Shown here: one piece after another, positions 24,764-32,836 of the stretch
Position numbering within the stretch: the first letter of the stretch is position 1
How the letters are laid out: each line of letters starts with the position of its first letter
Assembly (NCBI GenBank): GCA_050692555.1
Contig: JBOGVS010000014.1
Coordinates: 5,053 to 69,052, forward strand
From: DAITPV01 sp050692555
Lineage (GTDB): Bacteria > Actinomycetota > UBA4738 > CALAEC01
Reading direction: 5' to 3'
Length of the DNA stretch: 64,000 bases
The notes under the pieces: generated by a model
Databases searched by the model: none
What the model saw: the letters and a program-made list of their open reading frames with translations, nothing else
Told to the model about the DNA's origin: nothing
Made by a program: the position numbers and the translations under genes

Positions 24764-25885
24764 GTGGCGGCGTTCGCGCTCACCGAGGAGCAGCGCGGAC
24801 TGATCGACCACACCCGCCGGGTGGCCCGCGACGTCCTGGCGCCGCTCGCCGAAGCCGGCACTCCCGGACGGGTGAACCGGAGCTTGGTCCGGTCACTTGC
24901 CGACCAAGGACTGCTCTCCCGGTTGTTCCCCGACGGCGGCCGGATCTCGGCCCTGACCCTGTGCCTGCTGCGAGAGGCCGTGGCCATTGAGAGCCCGGAG
25001 GCCGAGACTGCCCTGGCCATGCAGGGCCTGGGGGGCTACCCGATCCTCCAGGCCGGAGCCAAGGAGGCCGTGGACCGGTGGGTCCCGGCCATCGCCGGGG
25101 GCGAAGCGGTGGCCGCGTTCGCCATCACCGAGCCGGAGCACGGGTCCGACGCCGCGGCGCTCGAGCTCCGGGCGGAACCCGACGGCGACGGCTTCCGGCT
25201 CACGGGAGTCAAGACCTGGATCTCCAACGCCCCGGACGCCGACGTGTACACCCTGTTCGCGCGGACCACCGAGGGCGCCGGAAGCAAGGGCGTGACGGCG
25301 TTCGTGGTCCCCGGCGACGCGCCGGGCCTCTCAGGCGAGCCGATCGAGCTGCTGTCCCCCCATCCGATAGGAGGGCTGGAGCTCGATGGCGTGCGCGTTC
25401 CCGCCGACCACGTGCTCGGGGAGGTCGACCACGGGTTCCGGGTGGCCCTGGCCACCCTGGACCTGTTCCGTCCCAGCGTCGGAGCGTTCGCCGTGGGGAT
25501 GGCCCGCGCCGCAGTGGAGGCCTCGGTCGAGCACGCCGCGACCCGAGAGGCGTTCGGGCGGCCGATCCGCGAGTTCCAGGCCGTCTCCCACCTCCTCGCG
25601 GAGATGGCCACCAGGACGGAGGCCGCGAGCCTCATGGTGTACTCGGCCGCTGGCGCCTACGACGAGGGCGCCGCCGACGTGACCCGGCGATCCGCCATGG
25701 CCAAGCTGTTCGCCACCGAGACCGCCCAGTGGGTGGTGGACGCGGCGGTCCAGGTCCACGGGGCCCGGGCCCTGGAACGGGGACACCTGCTGGAGCGCCT
25801 GTACCGCGAGGTCCGTGCGCCCCGGATCTATGAGGGCACCAGCGAGATCCAGCGCGAGGTCATCGCCCGCGACCTGTTCCGCTAG
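24764..25885 (+). CDS. Acyl-CoA dehydrogenase
   Basis: 373 residues, FAD-dependent alpha,beta-dehydrogenase of an acyl-CoA, passing electrons to ETF. Seen: AFAITEPEHGSDAAALELRAE (FAD/substrate loop), GVKTWISNAPDADVY, ATREAFGRPIREFQAVSHLLAEMA, AVQVHGARALERGHLLERLYREVRAPRIYEGTSEIQREVIARDLFR with the catalytic Glu in YEGTSEI. Substrate unknown; probably a ring-derived or alicyclic CoA ester given its divergent partner, the aryl-CoA ligase, and its tail-to-tail overlap with ridA. GTG 24764 is fixed by the leaderless box and homology. Confidence 0.92.
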   Translation: MAAFALTEEQRGLIDHTRRVARDVLAPLAEAGTPGRVNRSLVRSLADQGLLSRLFPDGGRISALTLCLLREAVAIESPEAETALAMQGLGGYPILQAGAKEAVDRWVPAIAGGEAVAAFAITEPEHGSDAAALELRAEPDGDGFRLTGVKTWISNAPDADVYTLFARTTEGAGSKGVTAFVVPGDAPGLSGEPIELLSPHPIGGLELDGVRVPADHVLGEVDHGFRVALATLDLFRPSVGAFAVGMARAAVEASVEHAATREAFGRPIREFQAVSHLLAEMATRTEAASLMVYSAAGAYDEGAADVTRRSAMAKLFATETAQWVVDAAVQVHGARALERGHLLERLYREVRAPRIYEGTSEIQREVIARDLFR

Positions 25886-26289
25886 TCGGGGATGATTGCC
25901 ACACCGACCAGCTCGACCTTGGCGCCCGGGTCGAGCAGCTCCGTGGTTCCCAGGAGCGCCATGGCCGGGTAGTGCTTGCCGAAGTGCTTGCGGTAGGCCT
26001 CGCCGATCGGCCCCAGCCCCTCTCGATAGGCGTCTACGTCGGTGACGAAGATCAGAAGCTGGACCAGGTGATCGGGCCCGGCTCCGGCAGACTTCAGCGC
26101 GGTGACCACGTTGGCGCAGGCCTGGTCGAACTGACCGACGAGATCGTCACCGGCCAGGGTCCCATCGGCTCGGTGACCGGCCTGGCCGCCGAGGTAGACC
26201 GTCCTCCCGCCCTTCGCCACCACGGCGTGGGTGAAGCCCTTCGGTGGCGGAAGCGACTCGGGGTTGACCACCTCGTGCGGACCGGTCAC
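25882..26289 (-). CDS. RidA-family enamine/imine deaminase
   Basis: 135 residues (YjgF/YER057c/UK114 family). The family fold is seen from VYLGGQAGHRADG through QFDQACANVVTALKSAGAGPDHLVQLLIFVTDV to a C-terminal AKVELVGVAIIP. The invariant Arg of canonical RidA (R105 in P-x-R) is not obvious: PAMALLGTTEL stands where PARS..xV is usual, so this is a divergent subtype. GTG 26289 overlaps the upstream crotonase stop (GTGA). Its operon with a crotonase and gcdH, beside an anthraniloyl-CoA-type flavoprotein, makes hydrolysis of an amino-cyclohexene-type intermediate an attractive role. Inference only. Confidence 0.83.
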   Translation of the reverse strand: MTGPHEVVNPESLPPPKGFTHAVVAKGGRTVYLGGQAGHRADGTLAGDDLVGQFDQACANVVTALKSAGAGPDHLVQLLIFVTDVDAYREGLGPIGEAYRKHFGKHYPAMALLGTTELLDPGAKVELVGVAIIPD

Positions 26290-27113
26290 CGGCCGGTCCA
26301 CCCGGGATCCCGGCCCTCCTGGAAGGCCCGGTAGAACTCGTGGTGGTCCTCGGAGGTCATCAGCAGCGCCTGGGCCATGGCCTCCAGCTCCAGCGACCCG
26401 GCAAGGTTCATGTCGATCTCCCGGGTCAGCAGCATCTTGGTGGTGGCATAGGCCAGCGCCGGTCCGTCGGCCAGGCGGCGGGCCAGGGCTCGCGCTTCAT
26501 CGGCCAGCGCACCGTCCTCGACCACCCGGTTGGCCAGCCCGAGATCCACGGCCCGACCGGCGTCCACGTCCTCGCCGAGGATCAGCAGCTCGGTGGCCCG
26601 GCCCAGCCCCACAAGACGAGGGAGCAGATAGGCCGAACCCATGTCGGCCCCCGCCAGACCGACCTTGGTGAACAGGAACGAGAACCTCGCCGACCGGGCC
26701 ACCAGACGGAAGTCGGCGGCCAGGGCGATCACCGCACCGGCCCCCGCGGCCACGCCGTTCACCGCGGCCACGATCGGGAGGGGGCACTCCCGCATTCGCT
26801 GCACCACCGACCCGGTCATCCGGGTAAAGTCGAGCAGGTCGCGGGCGTCCATCTTCTGGAGGGCCCCGATGATGTCGTTGACGTCGCCACCCGAGCAGAA
26901 CCCCCGGCCGGTCCCGGTGATCACCAGGGTCCGGACGTCCTCTCGCTGCGGGAGCTCGGCCAGCAGGTCCCGGAGGTCCGCGTACGCCTGGAACGTGAGC
27001 GCGTTCAGCCGGTCCGGGCGGTCGAACGTCACCGTCGCCACGCGGTCCCCGATCCGGAATCCGAAGTTGTCCCAGCGGTCGGTGAACGGGACCGAGCCGC
27101 GGAACGGGCTCAA
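26286..27113 (-). CDS. Enoyl-CoA hydratase/isomerase-family (crotonase) protein
   Basis: 275 residues. Crotonase fold: VATVTFDRPDRLNALTFQAY, GTGRGFCSGGDVNDII (oxyanion), AVNGVAAGAGAVIALAADFRLVARSARF, FTKVGLAGADMGSAYLLPRLVG. The usual Glu pair of hydratases is replaced (AGAGAVI and GLAGADMG), so simple hydration is doubtful; ring hydrolysis or isomerisation is possible, as in 2-ketocyclohexanecarboxyl-CoA hydrolase. TTG 27113 is chosen because it overlaps the gcdH stop as TTGA and no other start lies in the conserved N-terminus. Middle gene of gcdH-crotonase-ridA. Confidence 0.87.
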   Translation of the reverse strand: MSPFRGSVPFTDRWDNFGFRIGDRVATVTFDRPDRLNALTFQAYADLRDLLAELPQREDVRTLVITGTGRGFCSGGDVNDIIGALQKMDARDLLDFTRMTGSVVQRMRECPLPIVAAVNGVAAGAGAVIALAADFRLVARSARFSFLFTKVGLAGADMGSAYLLPRLVGLGRATELLILGEDVDAGRAVDLGLANRVVEDGALADEARALARRLADGPALAYATTKMLLTREIDMNLAGSLELEAMAQALLMTSEDHHEFYRAFQEGRDPGWTGR

Positions 27114-28291
27114 TTGAACGCGCGCAGGCCGGTGAGGGCCTCGCCGAGGATCAGTGTGTGGATCTCGCTGGTCCCCTCGTACGTCAGCACGGACTCCAGG
27201 TTGTTCATGTGCCGGATGATCGGGTACTCGAGGGTGATCCCGTTGGCGCCCAGGATCGTCCTGGCCTCCCGGGCGATGCGGAGGGCCTCTCGCACGTTGT
27301 TCAGCTTGCCCACGCTCATGTGCTCCGGGGTGATCCTGCCCTCCTCCTTCATCCGCCCCAGGTGGAGCGCCAGAAGCGTCCCCTTCGAAAGCTCCAGGGC
27401 CATGTTCACCAGCTTCTCCTGGGTGAGCTGGAACGACCCGATCGGCTTGCCGAACTGCTCCCGGGTGGTGGCGTACTCCAGGGCGGTCTCGTAGCAGGAC
27501 CTGGCCGCCCCCATGGCCCCCCACATGATCCCGAACCGGGCCTCGTTCAAGGTGGACAACGGTCCCTTCATCCCGGTCACCCCGGGCAGAACGGCGTCGG
27601 ATGGGAGGCGGACGTCGTCCATGATCAGCTCGCTGGTGACCGACGCTCGGAGCGAGATCTTGCGCTCGATGTCCGCGGTGCTGAACCCCGGGGTGTCGGT
27701 CGGAACCAGGAAGCCCCGGATCCCCTCGTCGGTCTTGGCCCACACGATGGCCAGATCCGCGATCCCTCCGTTGGTGATCCACATCTTGGTCCCCGACAGG
27801 ACCCACTCGTCTCCATCCGGCTTCGCGGTGGTGCGCATGCTGCTGGGATCGCTACCGGAATCCGGTTCGGTGAGCCCGAAACACCCGATCACTTCGCCCC
27901 GAGCCATCGGCGGGAGCCACCGCTCCTTCTGCTCCTCCGACCCGAATCGCCAGATCGGGTACATGCACAGCGACCCCTGCACCGACACCATCGACCGGAT
28001 CCCGCTGTCGCCGGCCTCCAGCTCCATGATCGTCAGGCCGTAGGCAACCGCGCTGGCACCCGCGCAGCCGTATCCGGTGAGGTGCATCCCCAGCCAGCCC
28101 ATCTCGCCCGCCTCGGGAACGAGCTCCCGAGGGAACTCGCCCTTCTCGAACCACTCGTCGATGTGGGGCATGATCCGGTCCTGCACCCACCGCCGGACGG
28201 CGTCGCGGACCCCTCGCTCCTCGTCTGAGAGAAGAGCATCGACGTCAACGGGGTCGAGCGGCTTCAGCTGCTCGCGGCGGCGCTCCGTCAT
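27110..28291 (-). CDS. gcdH: Glutaryl-CoA dehydrogenase-type acyl-CoA dehydrogenase
   Basis: 393 residues. It should oxidise and decarboxylate glutaryl-CoA to crotonyl-CoA, using FAD and ETF. The C-terminus is diagnostic: GANGITLEYPIIRHMNNLESVLTYEGTSEIH with catalytic Glu in YEGT, then ALTGLRAF. IRSMVSVQGSLCMYPI holds the substrate-carboxylate Arg region, and FGLTEPDSGSDPSSMRTTA the FAD loop. The ATG at 28291 lies 7 bases from a TATCGT box. First gene of a three-gene operon with 4-base overlaps throughout, suggesting that glutaryl-CoA or a close homologue is a product of the ring pathway here. Confidence 0.9.
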   Translation of the reverse strand: MTERRREQLKPLDPVDVDALLSDEERGVRDAVRRWVQDRIMPHIDEWFEKGEFPRELVPEAGEMGWLGMHLTGYGCAGASAVAYGLTIMELEAGDSGIRSMVSVQGSLCMYPIWRFGSEEQKERWLPPMARGEVIGCFGLTEPDSGSDPSSMRTTAKPDGDEWVLSGTKMWITNGGIADLAIVWAKTDEGIRGFLVPTDTPGFSTADIERKISLRASVTSELIMDDVRLPSDAVLPGVTGMKGPLSTLNEARFGIMWGAMGAARSCYETALEYATTREQFGKPIGSFQLTQEKLVNMALELSKGTLLALHLGRMKEEGRITPEHMSVGKLNNVREALRIAREARTILGANGITLEYPIIRHMNNLESVLTYEGTSEIHTLILGEALTGLRAFN

Positions 28292-28298
28292 GCCGCTA

Positions 28299-28304
28299 AC
28301 GATA
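28299..28304 (-). promoter_or_regulatory. -10 box of gcdH operon, leaderless
   Basis: TATCGT on the minus strand, 7 bases before the gcdH ATG, no Shine-Dalgarno sequence. It is 22 bases from the divergent TATGGT of the flavoprotein gene. Confidence 0.45.
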
Positions 28305-28326
28305 GCGGAGCCGATCTGCGGACGGC

Positions 28327-28332
28327 TATGGT
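28327..28332 (+). promoter_or_regulatory. -10 box of FMO-like gene, near-leaderless
   Basis: TATGGT, then 8 bases, then GTG at 28341. No Shine-Dalgarno sequence. Confidence 0.4.
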
Positions 28333-28340
28333 TGGGCGCG

Positions 28341-29525
28341 GTGACTCGCACCGAGACCGAGGTCCTGGTGGTGGGAGGCGGCCCGGCGGGGCTGGCCGCC
28401 GGCGCCATGCTCCGCAAGCGAGGGATCGGTGCCCTGATCGTCGACCGGGCACCTCGGGTGGGCGACAGCTGGCGGAAGCACTACGACCGGCTGCACCTTC
28501 ACACCGTCCGGTGGCTGTCGGATCTCCCCGGCCTGCCGATCCCTCGCCGGGAGGGGAAGTGGGTCAGTCGTGACGGCGTGGTCCGGTACCTCGAGACCTA
28601 CGCGGATCACCATTCCCTCCCCATCCGTCTTCGAACGGAGGTGCGGAGGCTCGACAGGGTCGATGGAGCGTGGTCGGCGCAGACCGGCGACGGCCAGATC
28701 CTGGCAAACAGCGTCGTGGTGGCCACCGGGTACAATCGCCGGCCTCGCATCCCCTCGTGGCCGGGTACGGAGAGCTTCGCCGGGGAGCTTCTTCATTCCA
28801 GCCACTACCGGAACCCCCAGCCCTACGCGGGCCGGGACGTCCTGGTGGTGGGCACGGGGAACTCGGGGGCGGAGATCGCCGTCGATCTGGTGGAGGGCGG
28901 CGCCCGAGACGTGGCCATCTCGGTGCGGACCCCGCCGAACATCCTCCGTCGGGACGTCGGCGGGCTCCCCTCCCAGGTGCTCGGGGTCCTCATGCGACCC
29001 CTTCCCCCGCGGCTCGTCGACGTGATGTCGAGGGCGGCCCGGAGGCTGACGGTCGGCGACCTCCGGCCCTACGGCTTGCCCTCGCCACCGCGAGGCATGT
29101 ACACGCGGCTGAAGGACGACGACATCGTCCCCATCCTCGACGTGGGGTTGATCGGGCTCCTCAAGGCCCGGAGGGTGAGGGTGGTGCAGGCCGTTGAAGG
29201 CTTCGAGGGCCCCGAGGTGATCGTGGGCGGCGGGAAGCGGCTCCGCCCAGACGCCGTGATCGCGGCCACCGGATTCGAGCGCGCGCTCGAGGAGCTGGTC
29301 GGCCACCTCGGCGTGCTCGGCCGCCACGGACGGCCGGTGGCCCACGGCGCGGTCACCCATCCGCACGCGCCGGGCCTGTACTTCATCGGCTACTCCAACC
29401 CGCTCAGCGGGAACCTTCGAGAGCTGGGGATCGACGCACGGCGGATCGCCAGGGCCGTGCACGCATCCCGTGGCCGGGCCCGGCCGGACGAGGGTCGCTC
29501 GACCTATGCGCCCGGCGCCCGGTAG
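28341..29525 (+). CDS. FAD/NAD(P)-dependent monooxygenase-like flavoprotein (FMO/BVMO type)
   Basis: 394 residues. Two Rossmann motifs: VVGGGPAGLAAGAMLRKRG near residue 10 for FAD, and VVGTGNSGAEIAVDL near 172 for NADPH, with VVATGYNRRPRIPSWPG between them. FAGELLHSSHYRNP resembles the FMO signature FxGxxxHxxxY. It could oxygenate a nitrogen, sulfur or carbonyl compound; substrate unknown. Relatives include YUCCA-like and putative indole/pyruvate-type monooxygenases, which is suggestive beside tryptophan genes but no more. Its end overlaps the convergent GYD gene by 22 bases. Confidence 0.85.
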   Translation: MTRTETEVLVVGGGPAGLAAGAMLRKRGIGALIVDRAPRVGDSWRKHYDRLHLHTVRWLSDLPGLPIPRREGKWVSRDGVVRYLETYADHHSLPIRLRTEVRRLDRVDGAWSAQTGDGQILANSVVVATGYNRRPRIPSWPGTESFAGELLHSSHYRNPQPYAGRDVLVVGTGNSGAEIAVDLVEGGARDVAISVRTPPNILRRDVGGLPSQVLGVLMRPLPPRLVDVMSRAARRLTVGDLRPYGLPSPPRGMYTRLKDDDIVPILDVGLIGLLKARRVRVVQAVEGFEGPEVIVGGGKRLRPDAVIAATGFERALEELVGHLGVLGRHGRPVAHGAVTHPHAPGLYFIGYSNPLSGNLRELGIDARRIARAVHASRGRARPDEGRSTYAPGAR

Positions 29526-29824
29526 TCCATGGACCGCTTCGTAGCTTCGTCGATCTCCTCTGGGGTCAGGAGCACGACCGTCTTCACCCTGGCGGCTCCC
29601 GCAGCGCCGACCGTGATGCTCACGGATGCGGCGGACACGTTGTCCGGCAAGTCGACGATGCAGTACACGTCGTCATCGCCGAACGCGAAGTAGAAGGCCT
29701 CCAGCGAGCCACCCAGCCCCCCGACCACCTTCTCCACCGCCTTCCGGCGGCCGGTCCCGCCTTCCTTGGCCAATCCCTTGACGCCCTCATGCGTGTACGA
29801 CACCTGCCACAGATACCGAGCCAT
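29504..29824 (-). CDS. GYD-domain protein
   Basis: 106 residues, start MARYLWQVSYTHEGVKGLAKEGG at an ATG preceded by AGAGGAG. The segment KAVEKVVGGLGGSLEAFYFAFGDDDVYCIVDLPDN matches the GYD family. Role undefined. It follows trpB2 by 35 bases on the same strand and is probably cotranscribed. It is a distant paralogue of the GYD gene at 10208-10495, which also neighbours a PLP enzyme gene. Confidence 0.83.
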   Translation of the reverse strand: MARYLWQVSYTHEGVKGLAKEGGTGRRKAVEKVVGGLGGSLEAFYFAFGDDDVYCIVDLPDNVSAASVSITVGAAGAARVKTVVLLTPEEIDEATKRSMDYRAPGA

Positions 29825-29859
29825 CCGTTCTCCTCTCTCTTGGACCCGAGGGGCGTCTC

Positions 29860-31239
29860 CTACCCGGGGATGGGCACGTCGGGGATGCTCCTCAGCCCTT
29901 CCTCCAGGCGGGCGTCCTCGTACTCCACCTCGGGCAGGCGACCGTTGAGGTAGTCGTCGTAGGCCTGCATGTCGAAGAAGCCGTGGCCGGACAGGTTGAA
30001 CAGGATGACCCGTTCCTCGCCGGCCTCCTTCGCCGCATCTGCCTCCTCGATGACGGCCCGGATGGCGTGCGCCGGCTCCGGCCCGGGGATGATCCCCTGC
30101 GTCTGCGCGAAGCGTATGGCGGCCTCGAAGATCTCGTTCTGTGTGTACGCCCGGGCCTCCATGTGCCCGTCCTTCACCAAACCGGAAAGTGAGGGGGCAT
30201 CCCCGTGATACCGCAGCCCCCCGGCGTGCACCGGGGCCGGCACGAATGTGTGGCCCAGGGTGTACATCGGAAGCAGCGGGGTCATCTGGCCGGTGTCGCC
30301 GAAGTCGTAGGCGAACTTGCCCTTGGTGAGGGTGGGGCACGCCGCCGGCTCGCAGGCGACGAACCGGCTCTGACGCTCGCCCCGTAGCCGCTGGCCCATG
30401 AAGGGATAGCTGAACCCGGCGTAGTTGGACCCGCCGCCCACGCACCCGATGATCACGTCCGGGTCCTCACCGGTCATCTCCATCTGCTTCTGGGTCTCCA
30501 GACCCACTACGGTCTGGTGCAGAAGCACGTGGTTGAGCACGCTCCCCAGCGAGTACTTGGTGTCCTCGTTCTGGGCGGCCACCTCGATGGCCTCGCTGAT
30601 GGCGATGCCCAGGGAGCCCGGCGAGTCGGGATCTCCCTCCAGGATGTTCTTCCCGGCCTCCGTGGTCGAGGTGGGAGAGGGCCGGACCTCCGCGCCGAAG
30701 GTCTCCATGAACACTCGCCGATACGGCTTCTGCTCGTACGAGGCCCTGACCATGAACACCAGGCAGTCCAGGTCGAAGAACCGGCAGGCCATCGATAGGG
30801 CCGAGCCCCACTGACCGGCGCCGGTCTCGGTGGTGATCCGCTTGGTCCCGGCCTCCTTGTTGTAGAAGGCCTGGGCCACCGCGGTGTTGGGCTTGTGGGA
30901 GCCGGCCGGAGAGACCCCCTCGTACTTGAAGTAGATGTGCGCAGGGGTGTCGAGCGACTGCTCCAGCCGCCTGGCCCGCATCAGCGGCGTGGGCCTCCAC
31001 ATGCGGTACACGTCGAGCACCGGGCCGGGGATGTCGATCCACTGGTCGGTGGAGACCTCCTGCATGATCAGCGCCTCGGGGAACAGTGGCGCCAAGAGGT
31101 CCGGGGTGACCGGCTCCTTGGTCCCCGGGTGGAGCGGTGGAAGCGGCTGTCCGCCGGCTCCCACGATGTCCGGCATGATGTTGTACCAGGCCGAAGGGAG
31201 CTCTTCGGTAGAGAGATTGAACTGCACGGGGTCGGCCAC
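29860..31239 (-). CDS. trpB2: TrpB2-type tryptophan synthase beta subunit
   Basis: 459 residues, too long for classical TrpB and typical of the TrpB2 class, which condenses indole with serine (or acts on O-phosphoserine) without TrpA. Seen: RPTPLMRARRLEQ, PLP lysine in EGVSPAGSHKPNTA, TETGAGQWGSALSMA, the phosphate loop CVGGGSNYAGF, and ILFNLSGHGFFDMQAYDDYL at the end. GTG start with AGGAAGGAGG. There is no trpA here. Its place beside a tryptophan-breakdown cluster is unexpected; it may recover indole or serve a separate salvage route. Confidence 0.92.
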   Translation of the reverse strand: MADPVQFNLSTEELPSAWYNIMPDIVGAGGQPLPPLHPGTKEPVTPDLLAPLFPEALIMQEVSTDQWIDIPGPVLDVYRMWRPTPLMRARRLEQSLDTPAHIYFKYEGVSPAGSHKPNTAVAQAFYNKEAGTKRITTETGAGQWGSALSMACRFFDLDCLVFMVRASYEQKPYRRVFMETFGAEVRPSPTSTTEAGKNILEGDPDSPGSLGIAISEAIEVAAQNEDTKYSLGSVLNHVLLHQTVVGLETQKQMEMTGEDPDVIIGCVGGGSNYAGFSYPFMGQRLRGERQSRFVACEPAACPTLTKGKFAYDFGDTGQMTPLLPMYTLGHTFVPAPVHAGGLRYHGDAPSLSGLVKDGHMEARAYTQNEIFEAAIRFAQTQGIIPGPEPAHAIRAVIEEADAAKEAGEERVILFNLSGHGFFDMQAYDDYLNGRLPEVEYEDARLEEGLRSIPDVPIPG

Positions 31240-31281
31240 GAGAGCCTCCTTCCTGGTCGGGGAACCTCCAGGCTCTGGGGG

Positions 31282-31287
31282 TATAGT
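31282..31287 (+). promoter_or_regulatory. -10 box of SDR gene, leaderless
   Basis: TATAGT, exactly six bases, then the ATG at 31294. The divergent trpB2 gene starts 54 bases away. Confidence 0.5.
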
Positions 31288-31293
31288 CGCGCC

Positions 31294-32121
31294 ATGGACC
31301 TTCGAGAGGCAAGCGTGGTGCTCACCGGAGGGTCCCGGGGCGTCGGCCCCTACATCGCCCGTGCGCTGCTGTCACGCGGGGCCCGGGTGACGCTGGCGGC
31401 CCGCTCCGCCCCCGACCTCGAGCGAGCGCGAGGTGACCTCGACTCCAATCGGGTGGCCACCGTGGCCGGCGACGTGGCCAACGAGGACGACCGGGCGGCG
31501 ATCCTGGCGGACGCCGAGGCGGCGTTCGGACCGGTCGACGTCTTGATCAACTACGCGGGCATCGAGTTCATCCGGCCGTTCACCGACTACACGGCCGAGG
31601 AGATCCGCGGGACCATCGAGGTCAACCTGGAGGCCGCGCTCCAGCTCTGCCTGCTGGCTCTCCCGGGGATGCTGCAACGCGGGCGCGGCCACGTGGTCAA
31701 TGTGTCGTCGCTGGCGGGGAAGGCCGCGGTTCCTTTCAACACCGTGTACGCCGCCACCAAGTACGGCCTGGTGGGGTTCACGTACTCGCTGCGAGCGGAG
31801 CTGCACGGAACGGGGGTGGGGGCGTCGGTGGTGTGCCCGGGATTCGTGTCGGAGGCGGGGATGTTCGCCGACCGGCACTTCCCCACGGTCCCCAAGGGCA
31901 CGGGCACCGGGACCACTCCCCGGGCGGTGGCTTCGGCGGTGGTACGGGCCATCGAGCGGAACAAGCCCGACATCGTGGTTTCGGGGCTGCTCCCCAAGAT
32001 CTCCGACGTGGCCTTCGCAGTGTCGCCGTCGCTGGCCGACGCCGTCGCCCGGCGCTCCGGGGCCTACGAGCTCCAGCGACGGGAGGCCGAGGTCCAGACC
32101 CAGCAACGGGAGACCACGTGA
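31294..32121 (+). CDS. Short-chain dehydrogenase/reductase
   Basis: 275 residues. NAD(P) site TGGSRGVG (residues 11-18), NYAG, catalytic Ser in VVNVSSLAGKAAVP and YxxxK in VYAATKYGLVGFTYSLRAEL. The C-terminal 60 residues extend beyond the core and end in a basic amphipathic stretch. Expected to interconvert a hydroxy and a keto group; in this region a beta-hydroxyacyl-CoA or a ring ketone is possible. It is followed, with a GTGA overlap, by two small membrane proteins, so its product may work near the membrane instead. Substrate not determined. Confidence 0.88.
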   Translation: MDLREASVVLTGGSRGVGPYIARALLSRGARVTLAARSAPDLERARGDLDSNRVATVAGDVANEDDRAAILADAEAAFGPVDVLINYAGIEFIRPFTDYTAEEIRGTIEVNLEAALQLCLLALPGMLQRGRGHVVNVSSLAGKAAVPFNTVYAATKYGLVGFTYSLRAELHGTGVGASVVCPGFVSEAGMFADRHFPTVPKGTGTGTTPRAVASAVVRAIERNKPDIVVSGLLPKISDVAFAVSPSLADAVARRSGAYELQRREAEVQTQQRETT

Positions 32122-32363
32122 TCGCCGTGCTGCTCAGGCTGGCAGTCCCGGTGGCGGTGGTGATCCTGTTCGTGTACGCGCTGGTCGATGCCATCAAGGT
32201 TCCGGACGATTCGATGTATCGGGCCGGAAACAAGCTGATCTGGGTGCTGGTGATCCTGTTGGTACCGGTGGTGATCGGTCCCCTGATCTACCTCACCGTG
32301 GGACGACCGCTCTCCGAGCGCAGTCCTCGTCGCCGCCAGCTGCCGCCCGACGACATCATCTGA
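32118..32363 (+). CDS. PLDc_N-type two-helix membrane protein
   Basis: 81 residues: helix 1 AVLLRLAVPVAVVILFVYALVDAI, loop with PDDSMYRAGNKL, helix 2 IWVLVILLVPVVIGPLIYLTVG, and a basic tail. This matches the N-terminal domain found before phospholipase D/cardiolipin synthase domains, but stands alone. GTG start overlaps the SDR stop (GTGA). Function unknown. Confidence 0.78.
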   Translation: MIAVLLRLAVPVAVVILFVYALVDAIKVPDDSMYRAGNKLIWVLVILLVPVVIGPLIYLTVGRPLSERSPRRRQLPPDDII

Positions 32364-32836
32364 TGAACCAGATCGGCCCAGAGAGCGTCGGTCCGTTCAT
32401 CGCCATTTTCATCTTCGCGTTCGTGTTCGGGATCGGCGCCCTGGTGCTCATGATCGTGGCGCTGGTCGACGCCGCCCGGGTTCCTCACGACGCCATGTAC
32501 CGTACCGGAACGAAGGTGATGTGGATCCTCCTGATCATCTTCGTGGGGATCATCGGCCCGATCCTGTACTTCGCCATCGGGCGGCCGACCAAGGAGGTGC
32601 GGGAGGGAGCTCTTACGGGAGTGGGTCCTTACGCCGGAGCGGTGTCCATCGACTATCGAGGGGCTCGCTATTCGCTGGGCCGCACGGCCGTCGCCTACGT
32701 GATCTGGGACGGCGCTGCCGGCGGGGTCCCCATCCGCACGTTTCCGCTCACCGCCGAGGGGTGGTCCCAGGCCTGGACCGCGTACTACCAGGAGCTGGAA
32801 GGACCACCGCCACCGGCACCCCCGGCCCCCGGCTAG
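32363..32836 (+). CDS. PLDc_N-type membrane protein with C-terminal soluble domain
   Basis: 157 residues. The first 80 are a paralogue of the preceding protein (VALVDAARVPHDAMYRTGTKVMWILLIIFVGIIGPILYFAIGRP). The remainder is a small cytoplasmic domain with YSLGRTAVAYVIWDGAAGGVPIRTFPLTAEGWSQAW, followed by a proline-rich end. ATG overlaps the previous stop by one base (TGATG). Its own stop shares CTAG with the convergent gatB. Probably a membrane-anchored scaffold or regulator; unknown. Confidence 0.75.
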   Translation: MNQIGPESVGPFIAIFIFAFVFGIGALVLMIVALVDAARVPHDAMYRTGTKVMWILLIIFVGIIGPILYFAIGRPTKEVREGALTGVGPYAGAVSIDYRGARYSLGRTAVAYVIWDGAAGGVPIRTFPLTAEGWSQAWTAYYQELEGPPPPAPPAPG

